35,903 bases of DNA from Candidatus Hydrogenedentota bacterium (lineage in GTDB: Bacteria > Hydrogenedentota > Hydrogenedentia > Hydrogenedentales > GCA-2746185). Positions within the stretch are counted from its first letter, which is position 1; every line of letters starts with the position of its first letter. This document shows, piece after piece, positions 7,975 through 14,771 of this stretch. The notes under the pieces are model-generated. The model did not search any database, was not told where the DNA came from, and saw nothing but the letters and a program-made list of their open reading frames with translations. The DNA is taken from the NCBI GenBank assembly GCA_947486375.1, contig CANKTP010000011.1, positions 1 to 35,903 of the forward strand. Direction: 5' to 3'. The translations under genes and the position numbers were made by a program.

Positions 7975-9420
7975 ATGCACCACGGAAAATCGACTGCGTG
8001 CGCGGTACTTGCGGGCCTACTATTGGCGGGATGCGCGACCGTCACCAAACCGCTGCCGGTCAGTAGCAGCGATGGATTGCAACTGACGGCGCTCGACCGG
8101 TACGTACACGCGCCGGACCCGAACTACCGTTACGAACTCGTGAAGACCATTGACGGCGACGGCTTTACCGGATTCGTCATCGACATGATTTCCCAGCAGT
8201 GGCTGACCGAAGCGGAAGTCGACCGTCCCATCTGGCAACACTGGCTGGTCATCGTCAAGCCGGACACGGTCGGCACCAAGACGGGCATGTTGTTCATCGG
8301 CGGCGGCAAGAACGGCGGCGAGGCGCCCGATAGCGTGTCGCCCCTCACCTCTGCCCTGGCGCTGGGCACCGGCTCGGTCGTCGCGGAACTTCACATGGTG
8401 CCCAACCAACCGCTGACCTTCGCCGGCGAAACGGTGAAGCGTTCGGAGGACAGCATCATCGCGTATACCTGGGACCACTACATGAGGACCGGCGACGAAC
8501 GCTGGCCGCTGCGGCTGCCGATGACCAAGAGCGCCGTCCGCGCGATGGACACGATGACGAGCTTCATGGCCAGCGAGGCGGGCGGGAAACTCGCCGTCGA
8601 TAAATTCGTGGTCGCCGGGGGATCGAAGCGCGGATGGACGACGTGGACCACCGCGGCGGTGGACGAGCGGGTCATCGCCGTCTGCCCGCTGGTGATCGAC
8701 GCGCTCAACATCGTGCCGTCCTTCATGCATCACTACGAGGTCTACGGGCGCTACGCGGACGCCGTCGGGGACTACAACGCGATGCACATCATGGAGTGGA
8801 GCGGCACGCCCGAGTACGAGCGCCTCATGCAGATCGAGGAACCGTATGAGTACCGGAAGCGGCTCACCCTGCCCAAGTATGTCGTGAACTCGACCGGCGA
8901 CCAGTTTTTCCTTCCCGACTCGTCCCAGTTTTATTGGGACGGCCTGATCGGGGAGAAGTACCTGCGCTACGTGCCGAACGCGGATCACGGCCTCTCCGGC
9001 ACCGACGTCCCGCAGAGTGTCCTGGCGTGGTATCACGCCATCGTGAACAATGTTCCGCGTCCCCGTTATTCGTGGGACATCCAGGGCGACGGATCGATCC
9101 GCGTCATGACGATGGACAAGCCGGCGGAAGTGCGCCTGTGGCGCGCGTCCAACACCGACGCCCGCAATTTCCAGAAGGAAAAAATCGGCAATGCCTGGAG
9201 CAGCGTCGTGCTCGAGGAACACGATCGCGGGACGTATGTCGGGAATGTCGAGACGCCCGCGCAGGGATGGACGGCCTACTTTGTCGAGTTGACCTATCCG
9301 AGCGGGACCTCGGTCCCCTTCAAATTCACCACCGAGGTGAAGGTGACGCCGGACACGACGGTCGCCGAATACGACATGGGGCCAAAGCACAAGCGCCCGA
9401 AGGGCTTTTTGTCCAAGTAA
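7975..9420 (+). CDS. PhoPQ-activated pathogenicity-related (PqaA-type) lipoprotein, alpha/beta hydrolase
   Basis: The 481-residue product begins with a lipoprotein signal: LLLAGC with the lipid-bearing Cys20, so the mature protein should be anchored in a membrane. The body matches the PhoPQ-activated pathogenicity-related family, an alpha/beta hydrolase fold. The nucleophile elbow is GGSKRG with Ser217; Asp309 in TGDQFFLPD and His338 in NADHGL complete a plausible triad. KRGWTTW and FYWDGLIGEKYLRYVPN are also family-like. A beta-sandwich-like region closes the protein (residues about 360-460). GGAGGA eight bases before the ATG supports the start. The substrate is unknown; the family name comes from Salmonella regulation and does not imply virulence here. 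Confidence 0.88.
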   Translation: MHHGKSTACAVLAGLLLAGCATVTKPLPVSSSDGLQLTALDRYVHAPDPNYRYELVKTIDGDGFTGFVIDMISQQWLTEAEVDRPIWQHWLVIVKPDTVGTKTGMLFIGGGKNGGEAPDSVSPLTSALALGTGSVVAELHMVPNQPLTFAGETVKRSEDSIIAYTWDHYMRTGDERWPLRLPMTKSAVRAMDTMTSFMASEAGGKLAVDKFVVAGGSKRGWTTWTTAAVDERVIAVCPLVIDALNIVPSFMHHYEVYGRYADAVGDYNAMHIMEWSGTPEYERLMQIEEPYEYRKRLTLPKYVVNSTGDQFFLPDSSQFYWDGLIGEKYLRYVPNADHGLSGTDVPQSVLAWYHAIVNNVPRPRYSWDIQGDGSIRVMTMDKPAEVRLWRASNTDARNFQKEKIGNAWSSVVLEEHDRGTYVGNVETPAQGWTAYFVELTYPSGTSVPFKFTTEVKVTPDTTVAEYDMGPKHKRPKGFLSK

Positions 9421-9448
9421 CCACGCAACGCCCACCGCAACATCGCTT

Positions 9449-9472
9449 GGCGGCCCCATTCGCGGGGCCGCC
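9449..9472 (+). terminator. Hairpin between the PqaA-type gene and the crotonase gene
   Basis: A perfect 9-bp stem, GGCGGCCCC and GGGGCCGCC, encloses a six-base loop. It lies 28 bases after the stop of the hydrolase gene and just before the next ribosome site. No T-run follows, so it may reduce rather than stop read-through. Confidence 0.5.
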
Positions 9473-9496
9473 ATTGCGGCATCAAGGGGACACCGA

Positions 9497-10294
9497 ATGG
9501 CCTACCAACACTTGGGCATCGAACGGAACAAGGACGGCGTCGCCATCGTGACGCTCAACCGGCCTTCCAAGCTAAACGCCCTTAGCATCGAACTGATGCT
9601 CGAGATCGAGCGTGTCGCGGATGAATTGCGCGACGATGTCGAGACGCGGGCCGTGATCTTCACCGGGGCCGGAAAGTATTTCACCGCGGGGGCCGACCTG
9701 ACCGATCCCGCGCGGGCCCAACTCCAGTCGGCCCCGTTGCTCGCGCGACAGCGCGCCATCCAACTGGGCCAACGCATGGCGGCAAAACTGCACGCCATCC
9801 CACAGATCACGATCGCGGCGATCAACGGCGGCGCGCTGGGCGGAGGCGCGGTCATCGTCTCCGCGTTGGATTTCCGGATCGGCGCCGAGGGCTGCTTTGT
9901 CAGCTACCCCGAGATCAACCTGGGGATGAACTTGAGTTGGTACGGGCTTCCGTTGTGTGTCCGCTTAATTGGCCCCTCCCGGGCGAAGCGGATGGTCATC
10001 CTTGGGCGCAAGGAACCGGCGCATACCCTTCTCGAATGGGGATTTCTCGACGAGATCGTCCCCCCGGAAGACCTCATGGGACGGGCGCGCGGGCTTGCCG
10101 CCGAATACGCCGCCCAACCGCCCATCGCCGCCCAGATGATCAAGCGCAGCGTCAACACCGTGGCCGGGGCGATGGATCAGGCCCTCATGCACATGGACAC
10201 CGACCAGTTTCTCCTGACGAATTTCTCCGGGGACTTCCGCGAGGGGGTCTCGGCGTTCCTCGAAAAGCGGCCCCCGGCTTTCACCGGGGAATGA
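9497..10294 (+). CDS. Enoyl-CoA hydratase/isomerase family (crotonase) protein
   Basis: The 265-residue protein has the crotonase fold. The oxyanion-hole segments are AGKYFTAGADL and INGGALGGGAVIV. Of the two acidic residues used by enoyl-CoA hydratase, one is present as Glu139 in SYPEINLGM, while the other, normally in GGGCE, is replaced by Ala in GGGAV. Loss of one Glu is typical of crotonases that isomerise, hydrolyse or decarboxylate rather than hydrate, so hydratase activity should not be assumed. The ATG at 9497 has AAGGGGA just upstream. No other fatty-acid genes are near. Confidence 0.88.
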   Translation: MAYQHLGIERNKDGVAIVTLNRPSKLNALSIELMLEIERVADELRDDVETRAVIFTGAGKYFTAGADLTDPARAQLQSAPLLARQRAIQLGQRMAAKLHAIPQITIAAINGGALGGGAVIVSALDFRIGAEGCFVSYPEINLGMNLSWYGLPLCVRLIGPSRAKRMVILGRKEPAHTLLEWGFLDEIVPPEDLMGRARGLAAEYAAQPPIAAQMIKRSVNTVAGAMDQALMHMDTDQFLLTNFSGDFREGVSAFLEKRPPAFTGE

Positions 10295-10322
10295 ACCCCA
10301 ATGCCCCGGGCTGGAAACAAAA

Positions 10323-10363
10323 CGCCCCGGGGTGCGCGCGGGCAGCGCGGCATTCCCGGGGCG
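10323..10363. terminator. Bidirectional GC hairpin between convergent genes
   Basis: CGCCCCGGG (10323-10331) and CCCGGGGCG (10355-10363) are perfect 9-bp arms. They lie between the end of the crotonase gene and the end of the opposite-strand small basic protein, the classic place for a shared terminator. There is no clear T-run on either side. Confidence 0.5.
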
Positions 10364-10389
10364 AAGCTCGAACGTCGGACGCAGGGCGC

Positions 10390-10800
10390 CTATATGGCCG
10401 GGGAATTCTTGACTTTGGCGACCAGGTTGTCGAACTCGGCGTCGAGGCGCTTCGCCGCGTTGGCCAGCTTGGCGCGCTCGGCGCGGTTGTGCTGCATGGC
10501 CCTGAGCGTGTCCTGCACGTCATGGACCTTGGCCGCGCGTTTGCCGCGCCCGCGCAGGCTCTTCGCGGCGCCGGCGATTGTCTTTCCTATCGCGTCGGAA
10601 CCCGCCTTGCCGAACCGCTTTGTCCAGTTGTAGTAATTGGTGTATTGGATTTTCTTGGACTTGAGCGCCTTCATGAGGGGGGTGCCGCCCGCCACCAACG
10701 CTTGGATGTCGTCGAGAATCCGGCGAATCTCGCCCTCGTTCCGGCGGTGGCGTTTCTTGCCCTTCGACGGGTTTGCTGGGGCAGTCTTTTCTTTTGGCAT
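10390..10800 (-). CDS. Small basic helical protein, possibly DNA-binding
   Basis: The 136-residue product is very basic (MPKEKTAPANPSKGKKRHRR at the N-terminus) and predicted helical throughout. The stretch IQALVAGGTPLMKAL...YYNWTKRFG looks like a helix-turn-helix of the transposase or Psq kind, followed by a Lys/Arg-rich linker (SLRGRGKRAAKVHD) and an amphipathic coiled-coil-like tail (NRAERAKLANAAKRLDAEFD). I prefer the ATG at 10800, with GAGGTG nine bases upstream; a GTG at 10812 would lie inside that ribosome site. I recognise no named family. A nucleoid or regulator role is inference. The gene is alone, convergent with the crotonase and divergent from the M24 peptidase. Confidence 0.62.
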   Translation of the reverse strand: MPKEKTAPANPSKGKKRHRRNEGEIRRILDDIQALVAGGTPLMKALKSKKIQYTNYYNWTKRFGKAGSDAIGKTIAGAAKSLRGRGKRAAKVHDVQDTLRAMQHNRAERAKLANAAKRLDAEFDNLVAKVKNSPAI

Positions 10801-11002
10801 TGTACGTTTCACCTCGTGTAGTTGTTTTCACTGGGCCATGTCGGTATCAATAACCGGAATGATACGAGTTTCATTGGATGAATGTCCAATATCTCGAATC
10901 GAAGTTTTTAAGAGTTTCATTCCGCCCGCGAGGGCCCCGCGCATTATCGTCATCGATTTGCGGTGCGCGCGCTGCGGCTGCGGGCCCGCACCGCGCGTGG
11001 AA

Positions 11003-11031
11003 TTGGCATCGGGTTTGCCGTCGATTATAAT
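11003..11031 (+). promoter_or_regulatory. Sigma70-type promoter for the M24 peptidase
   Basis: TTGGCA (11003-11008) and a perfect TATAAT (11026-11031) are 17 bases apart, the optimum spacing. Transcription should begin near 11038, giving a leader of about 24 bases before the TTG start at 11062. This also rules out the longer upstream frame, whose first codon precedes the promoter. Confidence 0.8.
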
Positions 11032-11061
11032 CCGCCCGCTTGCCAACCGGAGACAATTCCA

Positions 11062-12171
11062 TTGAACGCGAACAGACTCGAGCGCGCCCGCTCATTGTTG
11101 CGGGAACACGGCGGGGGCATCCTGGCCCTGACCGGGGGCGCGACGATGCGCTACGTGACGGGCCATCCATTCCCGGCGACGGACCGGCTTTTCTTGCTTC
11201 TGGTTCCCGCGCAGGGGCCCTGCGCGGCGGTGCTCCCGAGCTTCGATGTGTCCGGCTGGCGAGACATCGTCTCCTTCGAGTGCGACGTGTTCGGCTGGGA
11301 CGACACGGTGGGACCCGCGCGCGCATTGGAACAAGCGGCCGCGCGGCTTCCGGGCGCCGGCCGGATATTGGTGGAGTCGCTGGTGTTCCGGTACGGGGAA
11401 TTTCGCGCCGTCGCCCAGGCCTTTCCGGGCGTGGAATTCGGGCCCGCCGACGCGCTAGTCGCGGCGCTGCGGATGGCGAAGGAACGGGAAGAAATCGAGT
11501 CGATCGGCGAGGCCGCGCGCATCGCCGAAATTTCGCTCGAGGAGGTGCTGCCGTTCGCGCGGCCCGGCGTGCAAGAACGCGAACTCGCATCGCGCCTATG
11601 CTCGGCGCTGTTGCTCAACGGCGGCGAGGGAATTTCCTTCGGCCCGATCGTCCTCTCCGGGCCGAAGAGCGCCATGCCGCACGGGGTCCCCGATGGACGG
11701 GAGCTGCGAACGGGCGAGTTGATCCTTTTCGATTTCGGCACCAGCGTCCGCGGATACCATTGCGACATCACGCGGACCTTCGTCACCGGCGCGCTGCCGC
11801 CGGACGACCGGACCCGGGACGTGTACGAGACCGTCCTCGCGGGGAACCTGTCGGGATGCGCCGCCGCGAAGCCGGGCGCGACCGCGCATGAAGTGCATTG
11901 GGCGGCCCAAGAAGGGTTGCATCGGCCTCGATTCGATGGATATCTCAAACACCGCACAGGCCACGGGTTGGGCCTCGATGTCCACGAGTCCCCCAGCATC
12001 ATGGACGGCAATCACGAAGCCCTTTGTCCCGGCACGGTGTTCACCGTCGAGCCGGGGCTCTATCTCGACGGATGGGGCGGGGTCAGGATTGAGGACGACG
12101 TCCTGATTACGGAAAGCAGCGCCGAGATTCTGACTCGATTCCCGCGGGCGCTCCGTGTCGTCGGGGGGTGA
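11062..12171 (+). CDS. M24-family metallopeptidase (Xaa-Pro aminopeptidase/dipeptidase type)
   Basis: The 369-residue product has the two-part layout of Xaa-Pro peptidases: an N-terminal creatinase-like domain (MRYVTGHPFPATDRLFLLLV region) and a C-terminal pita-bread domain. All five metal ligands are visible: Asp224 (FDFG), Asp235 (HCDITRTF), His301 (GHGLGLDVHE), Glu330 (FTVEPGLY) and Glu344 (VRIEDD). So it should be an active two-metal enzyme that cleaves before proline. The start is TTG at 11062, with CCGGAGA upstream and a promoter just before it. No signal peptide is seen. Xaa-Pro aminopeptidase and prolidase cannot be told apart from sequence alone. Confidence 0.92.
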   Translation: MNANRLERARSLLREHGGGILALTGGATMRYVTGHPFPATDRLFLLLVPAQGPCAAVLPSFDVSGWRDIVSFECDVFGWDDTVGPARALEQAAARLPGAGRILVESLVFRYGEFRAVAQAFPGVEFGPADALVAALRMAKEREEIESIGEAARIAEISLEEVLPFARPGVQERELASRLCSALLLNGGEGISFGPIVLSGPKSAMPHGVPDGRELRTGELILFDFGTSVRGYHCDITRTFVTGALPPDDRTRDVYETVLAGNLSGCAAAKPGATAHEVHWAAQEGLHRPRFDGYLKHRTGHGLGLDVHESPSIMDGNHEALCPGTVFTVEPGLYLDGWGGVRIEDDVLITESSAEILTRFPRALRVVGG

Positions 12172-12176
12172 ACCCG

Positions 12177-12665
12177 CTACCGGTCGAAGTCGCTGTTGTA
12201 CGCGGCGTCATCCTTGCTGAGCATTTTCTTGCGCAACGCGGCGTTCCATGCGTTGACCCCTTCCAAATGGCCGCTCAGGATATGGATCACGTTCATCAAC
12301 AACCGCACCGCGACGCCCTTTTCGAGGATCGAGTTCAATTGGCGTTCTTCCAGCACGAAGACCCGGACATCCGACAACGCCGCCGCGCTCCCCACATGCG
12401 GCTTGTGATTGAGCACCGCCATCTCGCCGAATGCGTCCCCGGCGCGGCATTTCGCAATCATGTCGTTGTGGATGTAAATCCCGACTTCGCCGGCAAAGAG
12501 GATAAACAGGTTACTGCCCATCTGGCCTTCATGAAAAATGGTCTGGCCCTTGTGATACTCGAGCATGTTCCCCTGCTTGAGGATCGACCCGATCTCGTCG
12601 GGCTGGAGACCGTTGAACAACTTAATCTTCTTCGAGTATTTTCGTAGTTTTTCATCGCTAGGCAT
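12177..12665 (-). CDS. Stand-alone cyclic-nucleotide-binding-fold protein
   Basis: The 162-residue product is a single CAP/CRP-type beta-roll domain (residues about 15-130: LFNGLQPDEIGSIL, HKGQTIFHEGQMGSNLFIL, GDAFGEMAVLNHKP, VFVLEERQLNSIL) with a helical tail and no DNA-binding domain. FGEMA is kept at the phosphate-binding cassette, but the following segment reads KPHVGSAAALSD where cNMP binders have R-x-A. The missing arginine suggests it does not bind cAMP or cGMP normally. GGAGGT lies upstream of the ATG. It is convergent with the M24 gene, with only five bases between stops. Confidence 0.85.
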   Translation of the reverse strand: MPSDEKLRKYSKKIKLFNGLQPDEIGSILKQGNMLEYHKGQTIFHEGQMGSNLFILFAGEVGIYIHNDMIAKCRAGDAFGEMAVLNHKPHVGSAAALSDVRVFVLEERQLNSILEKGVAVRLLMNVIHILSGHLEGVNAWNAALRKKMLSKDDAAYNSDFDR

Positions 12666-12773
12666 GCCGCACCTCCGTGGAATGACCTGCTACCTCACGC
12701 ACGATTCCCCATGCGATAGTTATATCATGAAATCGGGCTTTTGACCACCCCCCGTCTTCTGGGAGCGCATCGA

Positions 12774-12950
12774 GTGACGTTACTCTCCATCAATATGGGC
12801 CGTCCCCGGCTCGTCGCGTACCACGGGCAGCCATTCCATGCGTCTATTTTCAAGACACCCGTCAGCCATCCGGTGGCATTGCGGCGGCACCGCCTCGAGA
12901 TCGAGGCCCTTTCGGCGGAATGGTTTGGGGAACTCCAGGCGATGGTGTGA
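12774..12950 (+). pseudogene. Fragment resembling the N-terminus of a MOSC-domain (YiiM-type) protein
   Basis: A 58-codon frame from GTG 12774 reads LLSINMGRPRLVAYHGQPFH, then ASIFKTPVSHPVALRRHRLE. This looks like the start of YiiM-type MOSC proteins (sulfur-carrier domain proteins for molybdenum cofactor), which usually run 150-220 residues. The similarity fades after the HRLEIE stretch and a stop follows at 12948. I found no continuation in other frames downstream. It therefore looks like a truncated remnant, not a working gene. Family assignment is from memory of the motif and should be treated as moderate. Confidence 0.5.
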
Positions 12951-13189
12951 GACCGACGTTGATCGAACGCGATCCCAAACTCCTGGGGAAGTTGCGAATG
13001 CACCGCCCGAAGCGAATCGAAATGACCCTGAATGGCCGATTCCGTTGCGGGGAGTCTCGGAGGGTGACAAAAAAGGACCCGTGGTTACCAGAACCGTCCG
13101 CACGAGCGATTCGTCGATTCGGTCGAGTTTCCTCGATTACGACTGCAACCCGATACAAACAAATGGCTTAACCCGGCAGCAATGGGGAT

Positions 13190-13204
13190 TGGCACAAGGA
13201 TTGC
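13190..13204 (+). promoter_or_regulatory. Sigma54-type -24/-12 promoter of pilin 1
   Basis: TGGCAC-N5-TTGC matches the sigma54 consensus exactly, with the invariant GG at 13191-13192 and GC at 13203-13204. Transcription should start near 13216, giving a leader of about 77 bases. The same arrangement occurs before pilin 2 at nearly the same distance from the start codon. Sigma54 with a PilR-type activator controls pilA in several bacteria; no activator gene is in this window. Confidence 0.8.
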
Positions 13205-13236
13205 CCTGTTTTCGCAAGCTGCCTTAAATGATCTGA

Positions 13237-13253
13237 CCCCGAATGGATAGGGG
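13237..13253 (+). promoter_or_regulatory. Leader hairpin of pilin 1
   Basis: CCCC and GGGG enclose GAATGGATA in the pilin 1 leader, about 40 bases before the start codon. The flanking sequence CCGAATG...GGGGCGG is shared with the leader of pilin 2, where the stem is longer. A role in mRNA stability or regulation is inference. Confidence 0.45.
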
Positions 13254-13292
13254 CGGTACGGCGGAAATCGAAAAACCAAGGAGACGATTGAT

Positions 13293-13775
13293 ATGAGAAA
13301 AGACAAAGGTTTCACCCTAATTGAATTGATGATCGTGGTCGCGATTATTGCGATCATCGCCGCCATCGCGATCCCGAACTTGCTCCGTTCGCGCATGAGC
13401 GCAAATGAAGCCGGCGCGGCGGGCGCGATTCGCACCATCTCGACCGGCGAGGTGGGGTATCAGGCATCGGCCCTCGAAATCTTGAGCACCGTGACCGGCG
13501 TTGGCCAGTATGGAAGCCTGACCGAACTCGGACCCTCCGGTCCCGGTGGGACGACCGGATTTTTCGTCGACCAGAATCTCTCGTCGGGCGCCAAGGGCGG
13601 GTATGCGTTCACGATCACGCCCACGGATAGCTCGATCGCGCCGACGTACATCGCCACGGGCACCCCGGCGGCCGCCAGCTCGACCGGCGTAAAGTCCTAT
13701 TTCGTGGACACCTCGGGCGTGATTCGGTTTAACCCCACGGGCGGCGTGCCGACCTCGGCTTCGACCGCGATGTAA
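13293..13775 (+). CDS. Type IV pilin (major pilin-like), copy 1
   Basis: The 160-residue prepilin has a six-residue leader (MRKDKG) and the class III signal GFTLIELMIVVAIIAIIAAI, with the prepilin peptidase site between G6 and F7 and the key Glu at mature position 5. IPNLLRSRMSANE follows, as in the short IVa pilins of Deltaproteobacteria and other phyla. The rest is a globular C-terminal domain with no cysteines, ending TGGVPTSASTAM. It differs from pilin 2 at only about a dozen residues, so the pair arose by recent duplication. It has its own sigma54 promoter and AAGGAGA ribosome site. No assembly genes (pilB, pilC, pilQ) are in the window. Confidence 0.92.
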   Translation: MRKDKGFTLIELMIVVAIIAIIAAIAIPNLLRSRMSANEAGAAGAIRTISTGEVGYQASALEILSTVTGVGQYGSLTELGPSGPGGTTGFFVDQNLSSGAKGGYAFTITPTDSSIAPTYIATGTPAAASSTGVKSYFVDTSGVIRFNPTGGVPTSASTAM

Positions 13776-13806
13776 CTGTCGACCCGTATTGGTCGCGTGT
13801 ATTTTC

Positions 13807-13836
13807 CGGGCGGCGGGATTCCGATCTCGCCGCCCG
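13807..13836 (+). terminator. Hairpin after pilin 1
   Basis: CGGGCGGCGGGAT pairs with ATCTCGCCGCCCG across a four-base loop with one mismatch. It begins 32 bases after the pilin 1 stop. A weak T/C-rich tail (TCCTGTTCC) follows. A terminator that isolates pilin 1 from pilin 2 fits. Confidence 0.65.
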
Positions 13837-13901
13837 TCCTGTTCCGCTCGTGACGTATCGATGTTCCAATGCGTGACGGGCTCGAGTCCCCCAAGTGGGG
13901 G

Positions 13902-13939
13902 CCAATTTTGGGCCTTTCCATCGTGAATGACAAAATTGG
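13902..13939 (+). promoter_or_regulatory. Possible activator site upstream of the pilin 2 promoter
   Basis: CCAATTTTG (13902-13910) and CAAAATTGG (13931-13939) form a perfect 9-bp inverted repeat with a 20-base spacer. It is centred about 150 bases before the expected pilin 2 transcript start, where sigma54 activators usually bind. A hairpin CCCCC-AAGT-GGGGG lies just before it (13888-13901). No equally clear copy was seen before pilin 1. The rest of 13776-14157 holds only the terminator, the promoter and the leader of pilin 2. Confidence 0.4.
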
Positions 13940-14052
13940 TCTCTTCGTTACGGGAATCGTCCGGAAATCGGCGTCGCAAGGTGAGGAGACGCTTGGCGGT
14001 GCGATAGATAATTCGTTATGGTGCCATGACTTAGATTGACATTGACACAATT

Positions 14053-14067
14053 TGGCATGGAGATTGC
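14053..14067 (+). promoter_or_regulatory. Sigma54-type -24/-12 promoter of pilin 2
   Basis: TGGCAT-N5-TTGC has the invariant GG at 14054-14055 and GC at 14066-14067. The distance to the start codon is 90 bases, against 88 at pilin 1, and the following GATTGCCCT is shared by both sites. One base departs from the -24 consensus. Confidence 0.75.
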
Positions 14068-14100
14068 CCTATAATTTTTGGATACCGGGCTAGAGTGGAT

Positions 14101-14115
14101 CCCGAATGATTCGGG
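14101..14115 (+). promoter_or_regulatory. Leader hairpin of pilin 2
   Basis: CCCGAA and TTCGGG form a perfect six-pair stem around a TGA loop, about 43 bases before the pilin 2 start. It corresponds in place and flanking sequence to the hairpin in the pilin 1 leader. Confidence 0.5.
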
Positions 14116-14157
14116 GCGGACCGGTTTTAACCGAAGAACCCTAAGGAGGAATTCACC

Positions 14158-14637
14158 ATGAAGAACAAAGGTTTCACGTTAATTGAGCTGATGATCGTCG
14201 TCGCCATCATCGCGATCATTGCCGCGATTGCCATCCCGAACCTTCTCCGCTCGCGCATGAGCGCGAACGAAACGGGCGCGGCGGGGGCCATACGCACGAT
14301 CTCGACCGGCGAGGTGGGCTATCAGGCGGCCGCCCTCGAAGTCTTGAGCACCGTGACGGGCGTGGGCCAGTACGGGAGTTTGGACGATCTCGGACCTGCG
14401 GGCCCTGGCGGGGCGACCGGGTTTTTCATCGACCAGAATCTCTCGTCGGGCGCGAAGGGCGGGTACGCCTTCACCATCACGCCCACGGACAGCTCGATCG
14501 CGCCGACCTACATCGCCACGGGCACCCCGGCGGCCGCCAGCTCGACCGGCGTCAAGTCCTATTTCGTGGACAGCTCCGGCGTGATTCGATTCAATCCGAC
14601 CGGTGGCGTACCGACATCGGCCTCGACGGCGATGTAA
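14158..14637 (+). CDS. Type IV pilin (major pilin-like), copy 2
   Basis: The 159-residue prepilin starts MKNKG and is cleaved before FTLIELMIVVAIIAIIAAI; Glu5 of the mature chain is kept. It is close to identical with pilin 1, with changes mostly conservative (for example Thr/Asp and Ser/Ala in the QYGSL...LGP region), and the last 70 residues are almost unchanged. TAAGGAGGA eight to ten bases before the ATG is the strongest ribosome site of the three pilins. It has its own sigma54 promoter and leader hairpin, and a strong terminator follows. It may be the major subunit, but which copy dominates cannot be told. Confidence 0.92.
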   Translation: MKNKGFTLIELMIVVAIIAIIAAIAIPNLLRSRMSANETGAAGAIRTISTGEVGYQAAALEVLSTVTGVGQYGSLDDLGPAGPGGATGFFIDQNLSSGAKGGYAFTITPTDSSIAPTYIATGTPAAASSTGVKSYFVDSSGVIRFNPTGGVPTSASTAM

Positions 14638-14659
14638 TCGCGGTTAATTTTGGGTAGCG

Positions 14660-14697
14660 ATACCCGGTGGCGGGACGCCCGTCCCGCCATCGGGTAT
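14660..14697 (+). terminator. Long hairpin terminator after pilin 2
   Basis: The arms 14660-14676 and 14681-14697 pair over 17 bases with one mismatch around the loop GCCC. The hairpin starts about 23 bases after the pilin 2 stop. The tail is TTGTG rather than a T-run, so some read-through into pilin 3 is possible. Confidence 0.65.
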
Positions 14698-14771
14698 TTG
14701 TGATGCATCGGGGTGTCCGCCCCGATCGGCTTGGTAAGCGCTCGCATTGGTTAGCACTTGGAGTAGGCCAC

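Larger units (their letters stand above)
12666..13292. other. Intergenic region upstream of the first pilin
   Basis: Apart from the MOSC-like fragment and the sigma54 promoter listed separately, no gene is supported in these 627 bases. Frames on both strands here have no family-like sequence. The pilin ribosome site AAGGAGA is at the right end. Confidence 0.6.

Noticed and set aside
8020-9474. 484-codon minus-strand frame
   Set aside because: It is antisense to the PqaA-type lipoprotein gene, whose lipobox and catalytic triad are clear.
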